Assembly (NCBI GenBank): GCA_025201865.1
Contig: MU603186.1
Span: 1 to 16,342, forward strand
Reading direction: 5' to 3'
DNA length: 16,342 nt
DNA from: Ramicandelaber brevisporus
Taxonomy: Eukaryota > Kickxellomycota > Ramicandelaberales > Ramicandelaberaceae
The notes beneath the pieces are model-generated. The model saw nothing but the letters and a program-made list of their open reading frames with translations, was not told where the DNA came from and did not search any database. A program made the translations under genes and the position numbers. Position 1 is the first letter of the stretch; every line of letters starts with the position of its first letter. Below, piece by piece: positions 8,620 through 14,819 of this stretch.

Positions 8620-8715
8620 TTGAACAAAAGAAATGAAATCTGGCTATGAGACGGGCACATGATCCACGCCACTCCAATGAACTCGCTTCCCACCAGACAC
8701 CTACGCTTTGGCGCT

Positions 8716-8723
8716 TTCTCGAA
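8716..8723. promoter_or_regulatory. Heat-shock-element-like dimer TTCTCGAA
   Basis: TTCnnGAA with the spacing of a two-unit heat shock element. A third unit in phase is absent on either side. It lies about 150 bp upstream of the HSF-like start codon. Function is inferred only. Confidence 0.35.
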
Positions 8724-8763
8724 ATGGCGAGATGCTATTGAAATCGATGGAGAGGCGTGTGTG

Positions 8764-8771
8764 TATAAATA
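8764..8771 (+). promoter_or_regulatory. TATA box of the HSF-like gene
   Basis: TATAAATA lies 98 bp upstream of the ATG at 8869, leaving a plausible leader of about 60-70 bases that ends in the favourable context ACCATGG. Confidence 0.6.
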
Positions 8772-8779
8772 CACGACCA

Positions 8780-8787
8780 TTCCAGAA
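8780..8787. promoter_or_regulatory. Heat-shock-element-like dimer TTCCAGAA
   Basis: A second TTCnnGAA site lies just downstream of the TATA box and 64 bp from the first. Together they suggest binding by an HSF-type factor, possibly the product of the adjacent gene. A two-unit site is weak evidence alone. Confidence 0.35.
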
Positions 8788-8868
8788 CCCTAGTGCTTTG
8801 CGTTGCCTCTTCTCCGGCCATCTCGCAACGGATTCTTTTCAAAAACAACTTCCATCTTTTAACCGACC

Positions 8869-9774
8869 ATGGCTCCCAGCAAAGAAGTCTGCGCTGAAGT
8901 GTTTCAAAAGCTTCGTCAGCGTCTAAAGCGAACCAATAAATTCCTGCCATGGCTATTCGAACTACTCTTCCTAAAAGATGATAAAGATGAAGGTGAGCAA
9001 TGCTGGGAGTGGACCGATGATGGTTCACAAATTTACATTCCAGACATGGACAAGTTTCAGCAGAGAATATTGCCTAGTTCTCCAGTGGCAAAGTCTCTCA
9101 TGTTTAGAAATATGATGAGGCAGTACGAGTTCGAGTCGACCTACTGCAGTAGTTTATCCGACACTAGATATTGGTTCAAGCATCCGCTATGCAATCGAAA
9201 TGATCCAAGTAAGTTTCTTGGTATATCAAGTCGAGAGAAAAGAGCGAATAAAGGCAAAGGTAAAAGTAAAGCTGTGAGCACAAATGATGAAGATGAGCAG
9301 GAACAAACTGGTCCAGGAATGATGGTGGAAGTAAAGCCCTCGCCAGTTATGACTGAATCCTCTCCCCACCAACCCCATCCTCAAGGATCGATGGTGATGA
9401 TGGTACCTATTCTGTTGCCGATGATGCAGTACATACGGCCAGCTCTACCAGCATATAGCCCATCAATACAATTCCAAGTACACTCTCCGAGCATTTACCC
9501 ATCGTCTCTGATCCAACAGCAGCCACCACCAACTGGCACTACGAACTTTAGAAGTCCGGTTATGCAAAATCCGCTCCCCCTGCCTCGACTATCTCCAAGA
9601 CTCAATCCTGCTGCCAGTCAAGCGCGGCCATCGAGTCCAATTGACGATTCAATTGCAGCGACCAGGCTCAATTATATCGCATATCGGAACAGCCAGGTGC
9701 AAGCGCAGACACAGACACAGACACAGGATCGGAACCAGGATCAGACAGAGGCACAGGATCAGAATACAACCTAG
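8869..9774 (+). CDS. HSF-type DNA-binding domain protein, divergent
   Basis: Probable nuclear transcription factor of 301 residues. Residues about 24-122 follow the winged-helix fold of heat shock factors: FLPWLFELL, CWEWTDDGSQIYIPDMDKFQQRILP, a helix SLMFRNMMRQYEF, then YWFKHPLCNRNDPSKFLGISSREKR. Family HSFs read FVRQLNMYGFHK in the recognition helix; here the best alignment puts NMMR in place of RQLN, so the DNA contacts are altered. No leucine-heptad trimerisation region is visible. A basic stretch (about 122-134, KRANKGKGKSK) could act as a nuclear signal. The rest is rich in P, S, M and Q and ends in a QTQTQTQ run encoded by a CAGACA repeat (about 9707-9724). This fits an activation region but is not diagnostic. 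The ATG has the context ACCATGG and no intron is seen. Whether it responds to heat is unknown. Confidence 0.78.
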   Translation: MAPSKEVCAEVFQKLRQRLKRTNKFLPWLFELLFLKDDKDEGEQCWEWTDDGSQIYIPDMDKFQQRILPSSPVAKSLMFRNMMRQYEFESTYCSSLSDTRYWFKHPLCNRNDPSKFLGISSREKRANKGKGKSKAVSTNDEDEQEQTGPGMMVEVKPSPVMTESSPHQPHPQGSMVMMVPILLPMMQYIRPALPAYSPSIQFQVHSPSIYPSSLIQQQPPPTGTTNFRSPVMQNPLPLPRLSPRLNPAASQARPSSPIDDSIAATRLNYIAYRNSQVQAQTQTQTQDRNQDQTEAQDQNTT

Positions 9775-9908
9775 TTAACTATTAAACAATTAAAATAGAG
9801 TCCATTAGCACATGTTAAAAAGACAAAGTAAAAGGGAGAGAGGGAAAACTAAAAAGAGACAGGGATGAATGTATATAAAGACAAATAGTATCGAGACGTT
9901 TTTGTTTT

Positions 9909-9932
9909 GTTGTTGTTGTTGTTGTTGTTGTT
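9909..9932. repeat. (GTT)8 microsatellite
   Basis: Eight perfect GTT triplets lie in the 169-bp convergent gap between the HSF-like gene and the MFS gene, 12 bp beyond the MFS stop codon. They fall in the 3' region of both genes and are not in a convincing reading frame. Confidence 0.9.
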
Positions 9933-9943
9933 GCTTTGTTATA

Positions 9944-11614
9944 TTAATGAACCATTGCTGGTCCAGCGCCGCCTTGTAGCTTGATTTGGCGCACGAGCAG
10001 AGCAAAGAGTGCAGTCAATCCAGCAAATGGAATGTGTGCAATAAACACCACGTGCAGTGCCTTGACATATGCGTCCGACACCATCATCAGCTGCTCTGGA
10101 GCCAACTGCTTCATTGCATCAGCACCAGACTTGGCTGCTGCGAGCAGCAAATCACTGTCGGGGTACTGATGCAGCTCAGTGGCGAGCTTGTTGTTCATGA
10201 TGGCAGACATTACTGACACGGAAATGACACCGCCAATGGTTCGGAAGAAGTTCACGAGCGACGTGCCAATGGCCTGGTCCTCGAGCTCGAGCTCTGCCTG
10301 CGTCGACGTGATTGTGGTTTGCATGGTGAAGCCGAGACCGATACCGATAATGATTAGGAAGCACACCTCCTTGGCGGTGTTAGCCTCAGCATCCCAGAGT
10401 GTCAGCAAGCCAGTGCCAACAGTCGACAGCACCATGCCGATGACGATTTGCCATTTGTAGAGACCGTATTTGGCGACAATGAACCCGCTGACAACAGCAA
10501 AGATACTGATGGAGACCATGAGTGGGATCATGCGGACGCCAGACTGAGTGGCGGTGTCGCCACGAGCAACCTGGAAGAACAGTGGGATGTAGAAGATGAG
10601 GGCAAACATGACAAAGCCAATGCCAAAGTTGACGACCGAGGACGACCAGAAATTGCGGCTGCGGAACAGACGAAGTGGGATGACTGGGTCGGCAGCAAAG
10701 CGAGCCTCAATTACGACGAAGGAAATGAGCAGAACGGCACCAGCGCAATAGCAGCCAATGACTTGGCCAGAGTTCCATGCATACTGGTTGCCACCCCAGG
10801 TAGTAGCCAGCAAGATGCAGACAACACCGCCAACAAACACGAGGATACCGGCATAGTCGATCTTCTTGAGCTTCTGAGCAAGAGAAGTACGCTCGACGGG
10901 CAGTTGGAGGAACCAGATGAGCACGGCGAGAGTTGGCACGCCGATGGGCAGGTTGACAAAGAACGTCCAACGCCAGCCGTTGTTGCCGGCATCGGTGAAC
11001 GCACCACCCATCAATGGGCCGGCAACACTGGCAACGGCAAAGATAGCGCCAAGCATACCAGTATACATACTCGCTTCCTGCACGCTTGTCAAGTCGAGAA
11101 TGATGATCATGCTGATGCCAAACAGACCCGCAGCACCAACACCCTGGACAGCGCGTGCTCCAATCAGCATGCCGATGCTTTGAGCAGCGCCACACAGTGC
11201 CGAGCCAATAAGGAAAACGATAATTGAGCCAATGTACACAACCTTGCGGCCGAAAATGTCGCTAAACTTGCCCACGACCGGCTGGAGAGAAGTGGCTGCT
11301 AACAAGTAGATGGTGGCGACCCACGAGATGGACTCGAACGCCTCGAATTGAGATGAGATGGCTGGCATGGCGGTTGACACAATTGTGTTGTCGAGAGCAC
11401 CCATCAGCGTTGCCAGACAGATACCAGCGAAGATGGTAAGGAAGCGTGTTCTTGTCACCACAGGTTTCTTGTGGCCATCGGCTGGTTCAATCGTTGCAGA
11501 TTCAGCCTCGTATTCTGTTGTGGTTCCATTAGCTGGAGATGGTGGATATGAGTGAGACTTTTCGTCGTAGTTTTGGATGCCAGCGTACTCAGATTGGTGC
11601 GCTGCCGAAGACAT
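9944..11614 (-). CDS. MFS transporter, DHA2 (14-TM drug:H+ antiporter) family
   Basis: Plasma- or vacuolar-membrane proton-driven exporter of small molecules; the substrate cannot be read from sequence. From the ATG at 11614 it has 556 residues, normal for the family. A soluble N-tail (1-55) precedes about 14 hydrophobic helices. Family motifs appear in order: D1 LDNTIVSTAMPAI (74-86); A GKFSDIFGRK (115-124); B GARAVQGVGAAG (152-163, with its Arg154); and C GMLGAIFAVASVAGPLMGG (186-204), the antiporter signature. WRWTFFVNLPIG follows at 214-225. The frame extends 41 codons upstream of the chosen ATG, but only from a non-ATG codon and through the CT-rich leader, so that extension is rejected. 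It lies downstream of the secreted-protein gene on the same strand, 644 bp away, so the two have separate promoters. Members are common in fungal drug and metabolite export. Confidence 0.93.
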   Translation of the reverse strand: MSSAAHQSEYAGIQNYDEKSHSYPPSPANGTTTEYEAESATIEPADGHKKPVVTRTRFLTIFAGICLATLMGALDNTIVSTAMPAISSQFEAFESISWVATIYLLAATSLQPVVGKFSDIFGRKVVYIGSIIVFLIGSALCGAAQSIGMLIGARAVQGVGAAGLFGISMIIILDLTSVQEASMYTGMLGAIFAVASVAGPLMGGAFTDAGNNGWRWTFFVNLPIGVPTLAVLIWFLQLPVERTSLAQKLKKIDYAGILVFVGGVVCILLATTWGGNQYAWNSGQVIGCYCAGAVLLISFVVIEARFAADPVIPLRLFRSRNFWSSSVVNFGIGFVMFALIFYIPLFFQVARGDTATQSGVRMIPLMVSISIFAVVSGFIVAKYGLYKWQIVIGMVLSTVGTGLLTLWDAEANTAKEVCFLIIIGIGLGFTMQTTITSTQAELELEDQAIGTSLVNFFRTIGGVISVSVMSAIMNNKLATELHQYPDSDLLLAAAKSGADAMKQLAPEQLMMVSDAYVKALHVVFIAHIPFAGLTALFALLVRQIKLQGGAGPAMVH

Positions 11615-12258
11615 TTTTGAGAAGAGAAGAAAAGGGGAGAAGAAGAGAAAAGAAAAGAACGGAAGAGAAGAGAAGAGAAGAGGATTAGGGCAACAAAGAG
11701 AGCAAAGTCGTTGAAAGAATGGGTTGGAATCAAACAAACATGAACACTTTTTCGTTGCAACGATGGTAATATCGGCATCGGCGTCGGCGCAGTCCGATTA
11801 TTTTAAAGCCAAAAATTCAACCACTCTCTTCCTTACTCAGCCACGTTCTGGTTGGCGCGATCAAGATGCTGCTGTTGGGGAGGAGGACAGACGGCAGAGG
11901 AGAGCAAAGCCTCTGCGCTTTCGGTAGCCAGCTCGGGTTTGGTCAGGTAGTCACCCCCGCCCCGCCCGCCTCGCTGCTCGCCTCGCTGCTCGCCCGCAGC
12001 AGCATTTCTTCTTCAACGTTCCGAGCCAAACCGCTGCAGATGAAACTCCCAGATCCAATGGAAGGCGTGCTGCGAAGCATCCGCTGCGGATCCGGGCCGG
12101 CACAAGTATTTTTCGCCACAACTTAGACGAATCATTCATCTTAATTGCAAGTATGTTGCAACACCTGCAATTGCTGCGTATTGATATCATATCGATCCAA
12201 ACACTCTTAAACCGATCCATGGATTGGTTTGTTAAACTAAAATAAGCAAAAAGATATT
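11615..12258. promoter_or_regulatory. MFS promoter region with a GC-rich block
   Basis: This 644-bp gap separates the secreted-protein stop from the MFS start. It holds the CT-rich leader, then a GC-rich block at about 11950-12000. That block includes CCCCGCCCC, which fits the CreA/Mig1 consensus SYGGRG on the minus strand, and two exact 12-bp copies of CCTCGCTGCTCG (11969-11992). A dense palindrome at 12079-12094 combines ATCCGC-T-GCGGAT with CGGATCCG; such CCG/CGG pairs are the kind of half-site bound by Zn2Cys6 regulators. No binding factor is known here. Confidence 0.45.
11619..11684 (-). promoter_or_regulatory. CT-rich leader tract of the MFS gene
   Basis: On the minus strand these 66 bases are pyrimidine apart from one G (opposite C11660) and end four bases before the MFS ATG. 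Pyrimidine-rich tracts at or just below the transcription start are common in well-expressed fungal genes. Confidence 0.6.
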
Positions 12259-12846
12259 TTAGTTATGAGTGATGTGGAGGATGGCTGGATTGCCAGATTC
12301 CTTGGACGAGATTTCAAAAGAATCACCAGCTTGCGCACTCAAATAGATGGAGAACTGGCCATCGTATCCCGCAGACTTGCATGCCGGCGTGATGTCAATC
12401 TCTGGAATGTTCGAGTATGCTGGAACTGACACGGTCACAAATGCCGGGGAACCTTGTGGAGCATTCTCGCCAGCAACGGTATCCTCGTTCCAGTTGTTCG
12501 AAGCGGCCGTGGAAATGGTGACGTCGAGCGGGGATGGACGCAGTTCCTTCAGACCAGGGAACTGAACGGTGCACTTGGTGATCGAGGCAGCTGGGACAGG
12601 GAGCTGGAAGCCAACAAGTGTGCTCCAGTAGTTATGCAAGCCCAGTTCAACTTTGAGAGTCTGCTCGTGGCCCAACTTGCACTTGTTGCAGTATTGGCCG
12701 GGGCAAGCTGGACATTCCTGTCGTCCAGAACGCAGAATGGTCGAGTCCTTGATGGCTGGACGGCTGGTGTCAACAGCATACGCCGAAGTAGCCAGCAGAG
12801 GTGCAGCAACAGTAACAGCAGCAAGAAGGAGTGTAGAGAATTTCAT
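12259..12846 (-). CDS. Secreted DNRLRE/CBM96-like protein
   Basis: Small secreted protein of 195 residues with a clear signal peptide: MKF, a hydrophobic core, and likely cleavage after A24 (SAYA|VDT). The mature part resembles the DNRLRE or CBM96-like beta-sandwich: DSTILRSG (34-41), LVGFQLPVPAASITKCTVQF (77-96), NNWNEDTVAGENAP (117-130, like the family's W-x-E-x-T...NAP), IPEIDITPAC (147-156) and a final FEISSKESGNPAILHI (177-192, like FxSxE...PxL). Such domains occur in extracellular matrix and carbohydrate-binding proteins; the ligand here is unknown. A Cys cluster C-x2-C-x4-C-x2-C (C45, C48, C53, C56) sits in the first loop, with further Cys at 92 and 156, giving six that could form three disulfides. 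No GPI signal is seen. The gene has its own TATA box on the minus strand (12961-12967). The family call rests on remembered motifs. Confidence 0.72.
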   Translation of the reverse strand: MKFSTLLLAAVTVAAPLLATSAYAVDTSRPAIKDSTILRSGRQECPACPGQYCNKCKLGHEQTLKVELGLHNYWSTLVGFQLPVPAASITKCTVQFPGLKELRPSPLDVTISTAASNNWNEDTVAGENAPQGSPAFVTVSVPAYSNIPEIDITPACKSAGYDGQFSIYLSAQAGDSFEISSKESGNPAILHITHN

Positions 12847-12863
12847 TGTTTTGTGCAGGCGAA

Positions 12864-12885
12864 AATGAGTCGTGAATGAGTCGTG
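12864..12885. repeat. Perfect 11-bp tandem repeat in the secreted-protein leader
   Basis: AATGAGTCGTG occurs twice in immediate succession. It lies between the TATA box and the ATG of the secreted-protein gene, so it is probably transcribed. On the minus strand each unit contains GACTCAT, six bases of which match the AP-1/Gcn4 core TGACTCA. Confidence 0.6.
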
Positions 12886-12960
12886 GGAATCAGTGTGCGG
12901 CAGATTGGATGATGTTATGTTGACACGAAAGCTGACGGAATGAACTCGTCTTGCTGCCCC

Positions 12961-12967
12961 ATTTATA
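12961..12967 (-). promoter_or_regulatory. TATA box of the secreted-protein gene
   Basis: The minus strand reads TATAAAT, about 115 bp upstream of the ATG at 12846. This is a typical distance for a fungal gene with a leader of 60-90 bases. Confidence 0.6.
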
Positions 12968-13470
12968 GGAAATGGTGGGGGATCAGCTCGAAGGGCTTAT
13001 CTGGTGTTGGCGTTGGCGGCGCCAAGTGAATAAACTGGGTCCATCACACCGTGCTTACCTAAACAGCAGTGGGAGGAGGGGAGGAGACTGGGCAGATCTG
13101 AATGAAGTTGAGCGTGAGTGCTGCCAGTTGCTTCAGTCAGATCGACTGGATCCATCCCTTTAAGACTGACGCCGATCGAAATAGGTACAAGTCCAGAAAT
13201 AGACACTGTGGATGGCCAATGTTATTGTTATAGAAATGTGCCTTTGGGGAGAGACTTCGAGGCTATTTCTAACGTCATTGAACACTGTGGCGTGGCTTTC
13301 TGATGATGGCGTTAGTGGCACCGCATAGTCCCGAGTTTGTTTGTCTGGTTCCCTTCGACGAAAGTCACATCGGCTGACTATTGTAGCTTACTATATCGCT
13401 AACCGCACAACATTACATCATGTTACTAAGCTCAGATTACGATGCTCTTTAAAGTTGAGATGTGATCACC

Positions 13471-13827
13471 TTATTGAAACTTAATCTCACCAGATTTCAA
13501 TTTGCGCAACAAGTCATCACATCCTCCAACATGCTTCTGGTTGATAAAGACGTTTGGCACAGTCCACTGCTTTGTCTTCTCAAGTAGGTACTCCTGAATC
13601 GCCTCGCCATCATCCACCTCGTCAAGCTCAACCGATTTGTAAGTCTGTTTGCGCTCTGACAACGCCTTCTTGGCACGCGCACAGTATCCGCACGTTGTCT
13701 TGCTAAAGATGGCAATGGTATTTTCCGTAATGAGCTGATCGACCTTCTTGCCAGCCTCAGCAATAGCCACTGCGTCGTTTCTAGCAGTCGCGGCGCTAGT
13801 TGCGTTCGTCGACAATGCCTGACCCAT
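13471..13827 (-). CDS. Class I glutaredoxin, CGYC active site, predicted N-myristoylated
   Basis: Dithiol glutaredoxin of 118 residues, a glutathione-dependent thiol-disulfide oxidoreductase. The fold markers are present: IAIFSKTTCGYCARAKKAL (38-55) with the redox pair C46/C49, ELDEVDDG (67-74), cis-Pro TVP (89-91), NVFINQKHVGGCDDL (92-106) with the glutathione-binding GG and DD, and a final helix. The active site is CGYC rather than CPYC. In poplar GrxC1 (CGYC) and human GLRX2 (CSYC) loss of the proline goes with binding a 2Fe-2S cluster, so this protein may do the same. The N-terminus MGQALS fits the MGxxxS/T myristoylation rule, suggesting membrane association. The chosen ATG is the only one between the 3' flank and the domain; a longer frame upstream overlaps cwc24 and lacks support. 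It is divergent from cwc24 over 52 bp. Confidence 0.93.
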   Translation of the reverse strand: MGQALSTNATSAATARNDAVAIAEAGKKVDQLITENTIAIFSKTTCGYCARAKKALSERKQTYKSVELDEVDDGEAIQEYLLEKTKQWTVPNVFINQKHVGGCDDLLRKLKSGEIKFQ

Positions 13828-13879
13828 CTTGATCTGCCCAATCTTGAAAGTCGAAAGTTGAAAAAAAAAAACAAATACG
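13828..13879. promoter_or_regulatory. 52-bp bidirectional promoter, glutaredoxin and cwc24
   Basis: Only 52 bp separate the two outward ATGs. The gap includes a run of about twelve A just before the cwc24 start (up to 13871) that can act as a nucleosome-free tract for both. Core promoter elements must overlap the neighbouring gene's 5' end. Confidence 0.6.
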
Positions 13880-14728
13880 ATGAGCGATTTCAAAGCAGCA
13901 AATGACGGCGAGTTGAAGGTTGACGATGACGACATCACTGTGTTCAGAAGACGCTCGGCACTGAGTAAACGGCGACGGAAGTTGCTTGAAGGCGATTCGA
14001 TCGCTGTCGAATCTGAAGAAAGCTCTCCAACAGTAGCGTTGGCAGCAGAATCGAACACTGACGAGAACACCAAGCAGCTGCAAGAACCATCAGTCGTCTT
14101 TAGGAGGCCGCCAAAGCGGCCACGGAGGACTGTGGTTGAGGATACAAATGAAGAGGTCAACGGTATTAGCAGCAGTATAGATACAGCAACATCAGCGGCA
14201 AGCTTGATTGAACCACCAGTTGACGATTCTCCACTTCTCGAGGATAATAAAACTGACGATACGATGACGACTGCTGACAAGTCGACCAAGTCAGGTGGTG
14301 GTATATCAAAGCATATTCGGCTATCAACGCGAGTCGACTATGAGCAAAACATCTGCAAAGACTTCAAACTCACTGGTTATTGCGGATACGGTGATTCATG
14401 CACATTCCTTCACGATCGATCAACCTTGAAAGTCAACAACAAGGTCAATCCAGAGTGGGAGTCTATCAAACAAACGCATCGGCAGGCAAGAAACATTGAG
14501 GTTAAAAGCAAGGAAACCAAAGCAGCGGCGAAGGCGGAAATAGTATCACCTGAGTGCTCCATCTGTAACAACAGCTACGAGTTTCCAGTTGCTTTGGAAT
14601 GTGGGCATGTATTTTGTGAAGAATGTGCACTGGCAAACCATCGTAAGACAGGCAAGTGCTTTGTATGCGGTAAAAAGTCACAGGGTACATTTGTGGATGC
14701 TAGCGAGCTAGTTAAATTCGCAATCTAA
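13880..14728 (+). CDS. cwc24: Cwc24/RNF113 family splicing factor, CCCH plus RING
   Basis: Spliceosome component and E3-like RING protein. In yeast Cwc24 acts near the first catalytic step with Prp2 and contacts the 5' splice site region; RNF113A is the animal counterpart. The 282 residues carry the family order: an N-terminal acidic/basic part with two FRR motifs (VFRRRS at 21-26, VVFRRPPKRPRR at 72-83), a disordered acidic middle, then STRVDYEQNICKDFKLTGYCGYGDSCTFLHDR with a C-x8-C-x5-C-x3-H zinc finger (C159, C168, C174, H178), and a C3HC4 RING (C226, C229, C241, H243, C246, C249, C260, C263). All zinc ligands are present. The length lies between yeast Cwc24 (259) and human RNF113A (343). 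The gene faces oxa1 with only 91 bp between stops, and its promoter is shared with the glutaredoxin. Confidence 0.95.
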   Translation: MSDFKAANDGELKVDDDDITVFRRRSALSKRRRKLLEGDSIAVESEESSPTVALAAESNTDENTKQLQEPSVVFRRPPKRPRRTVVEDTNEEVNGISSSIDTATSAASLIEPPVDDSPLLEDNKTDDTMTTADKSTKSGGGISKHIRLSTRVDYEQNICKDFKLTGYCGYGDSCTFLHDRSTLKVNNKVNPEWESIKQTHRQARNIEVKSKETKAAAKAEIVSPECSICNNSYEFPVALECGHVFCEECALANHRKTGKCFVCGKKSQGTFVDASELVKFAI

Positions 14729-14750
14729 TCATCCAATAATCTAATCATCC
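14722..14750 (+). repeat. 13-bp direct repeat spanning the cwc24 stop codon
   Basis: AATCTAATCATCC occurs at 14722-14734 and again at 14738-14750, 3 bp apart. The first copy contains the cwc24 TAA. It is probably a short duplication in the 3' region, of unclear meaning. Confidence 0.75.
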
Positions 14751-14819
14751 ATGATGTATTAAATTAAGGAGAGATTATAATGTAAATGTATATATTTTTT
14801 GCAAACATGAAAACGAGTT

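Larger units (their letters stand above)
7912..8868. promoter_or_regulatory. Divergent promoter region, F-box gene and HSF-like gene
   Basis: This 957-bp gap separates two genes transcribed outwards and is the most structured non-coding stretch of the window. From left to right it holds a 12-bp perfect palindrome ATAATCGATTAT (7927-7938) in the F-box leader, (GAA)5 at 8151-8166, nested inverted repeats with a (TG)n tract (8190-8311), a 78-bp perfect direct repeat (8436-8513 and 8542-8619), two TTCnnGAA sites, and a TATA box near the HSF-like gene. No reading frame in it has coding character. Confidence 0.7.
12847..13470. promoter_or_regulatory. Promoter region of the secreted-protein gene and glutaredoxin 3' region
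   Basis: This 624-bp gap carries the leader repeat and TATA box. It also has a near-perfect palindrome, TTGGCG-G-CGCCAA, at 13013-13025, about 50 bp upstream of the TATA box and a good place for an operator. A purine-rich patch follows at about 13069-13090. From about 13150 to 13470 I see no element or frame that I can interpret. Confidence 0.45.

Noticed and set aside
10448-11227. A 259-codon frame on the plus strand inside the MFS gene
   Set aside because: It is the antisense shadow of membrane helices, giving a D/N/H/Q-rich product with no family features; the MFS motifs are unambiguous on the other strand.
11615-11737. 41-residue N-terminal extension of the MFS transporter
   Set aside because: It would need a TTG start and consists of translated CT-rich leader; the ATG at 11614 begins a normal family N-terminus.
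12454-12879. 141-codon plus-strand frame opposite the secreted-protein gene
   Set aside because: The minus strand shows a signal peptide, an ordered domain and a TATA box; the plus frame has none.
13828-14289. Long N-terminal extension of the glutaredoxin frame
   Set aside because: It lies antisense to cwc24, and the extension has no family similarity; glutaredoxin starts naturally at 13827.
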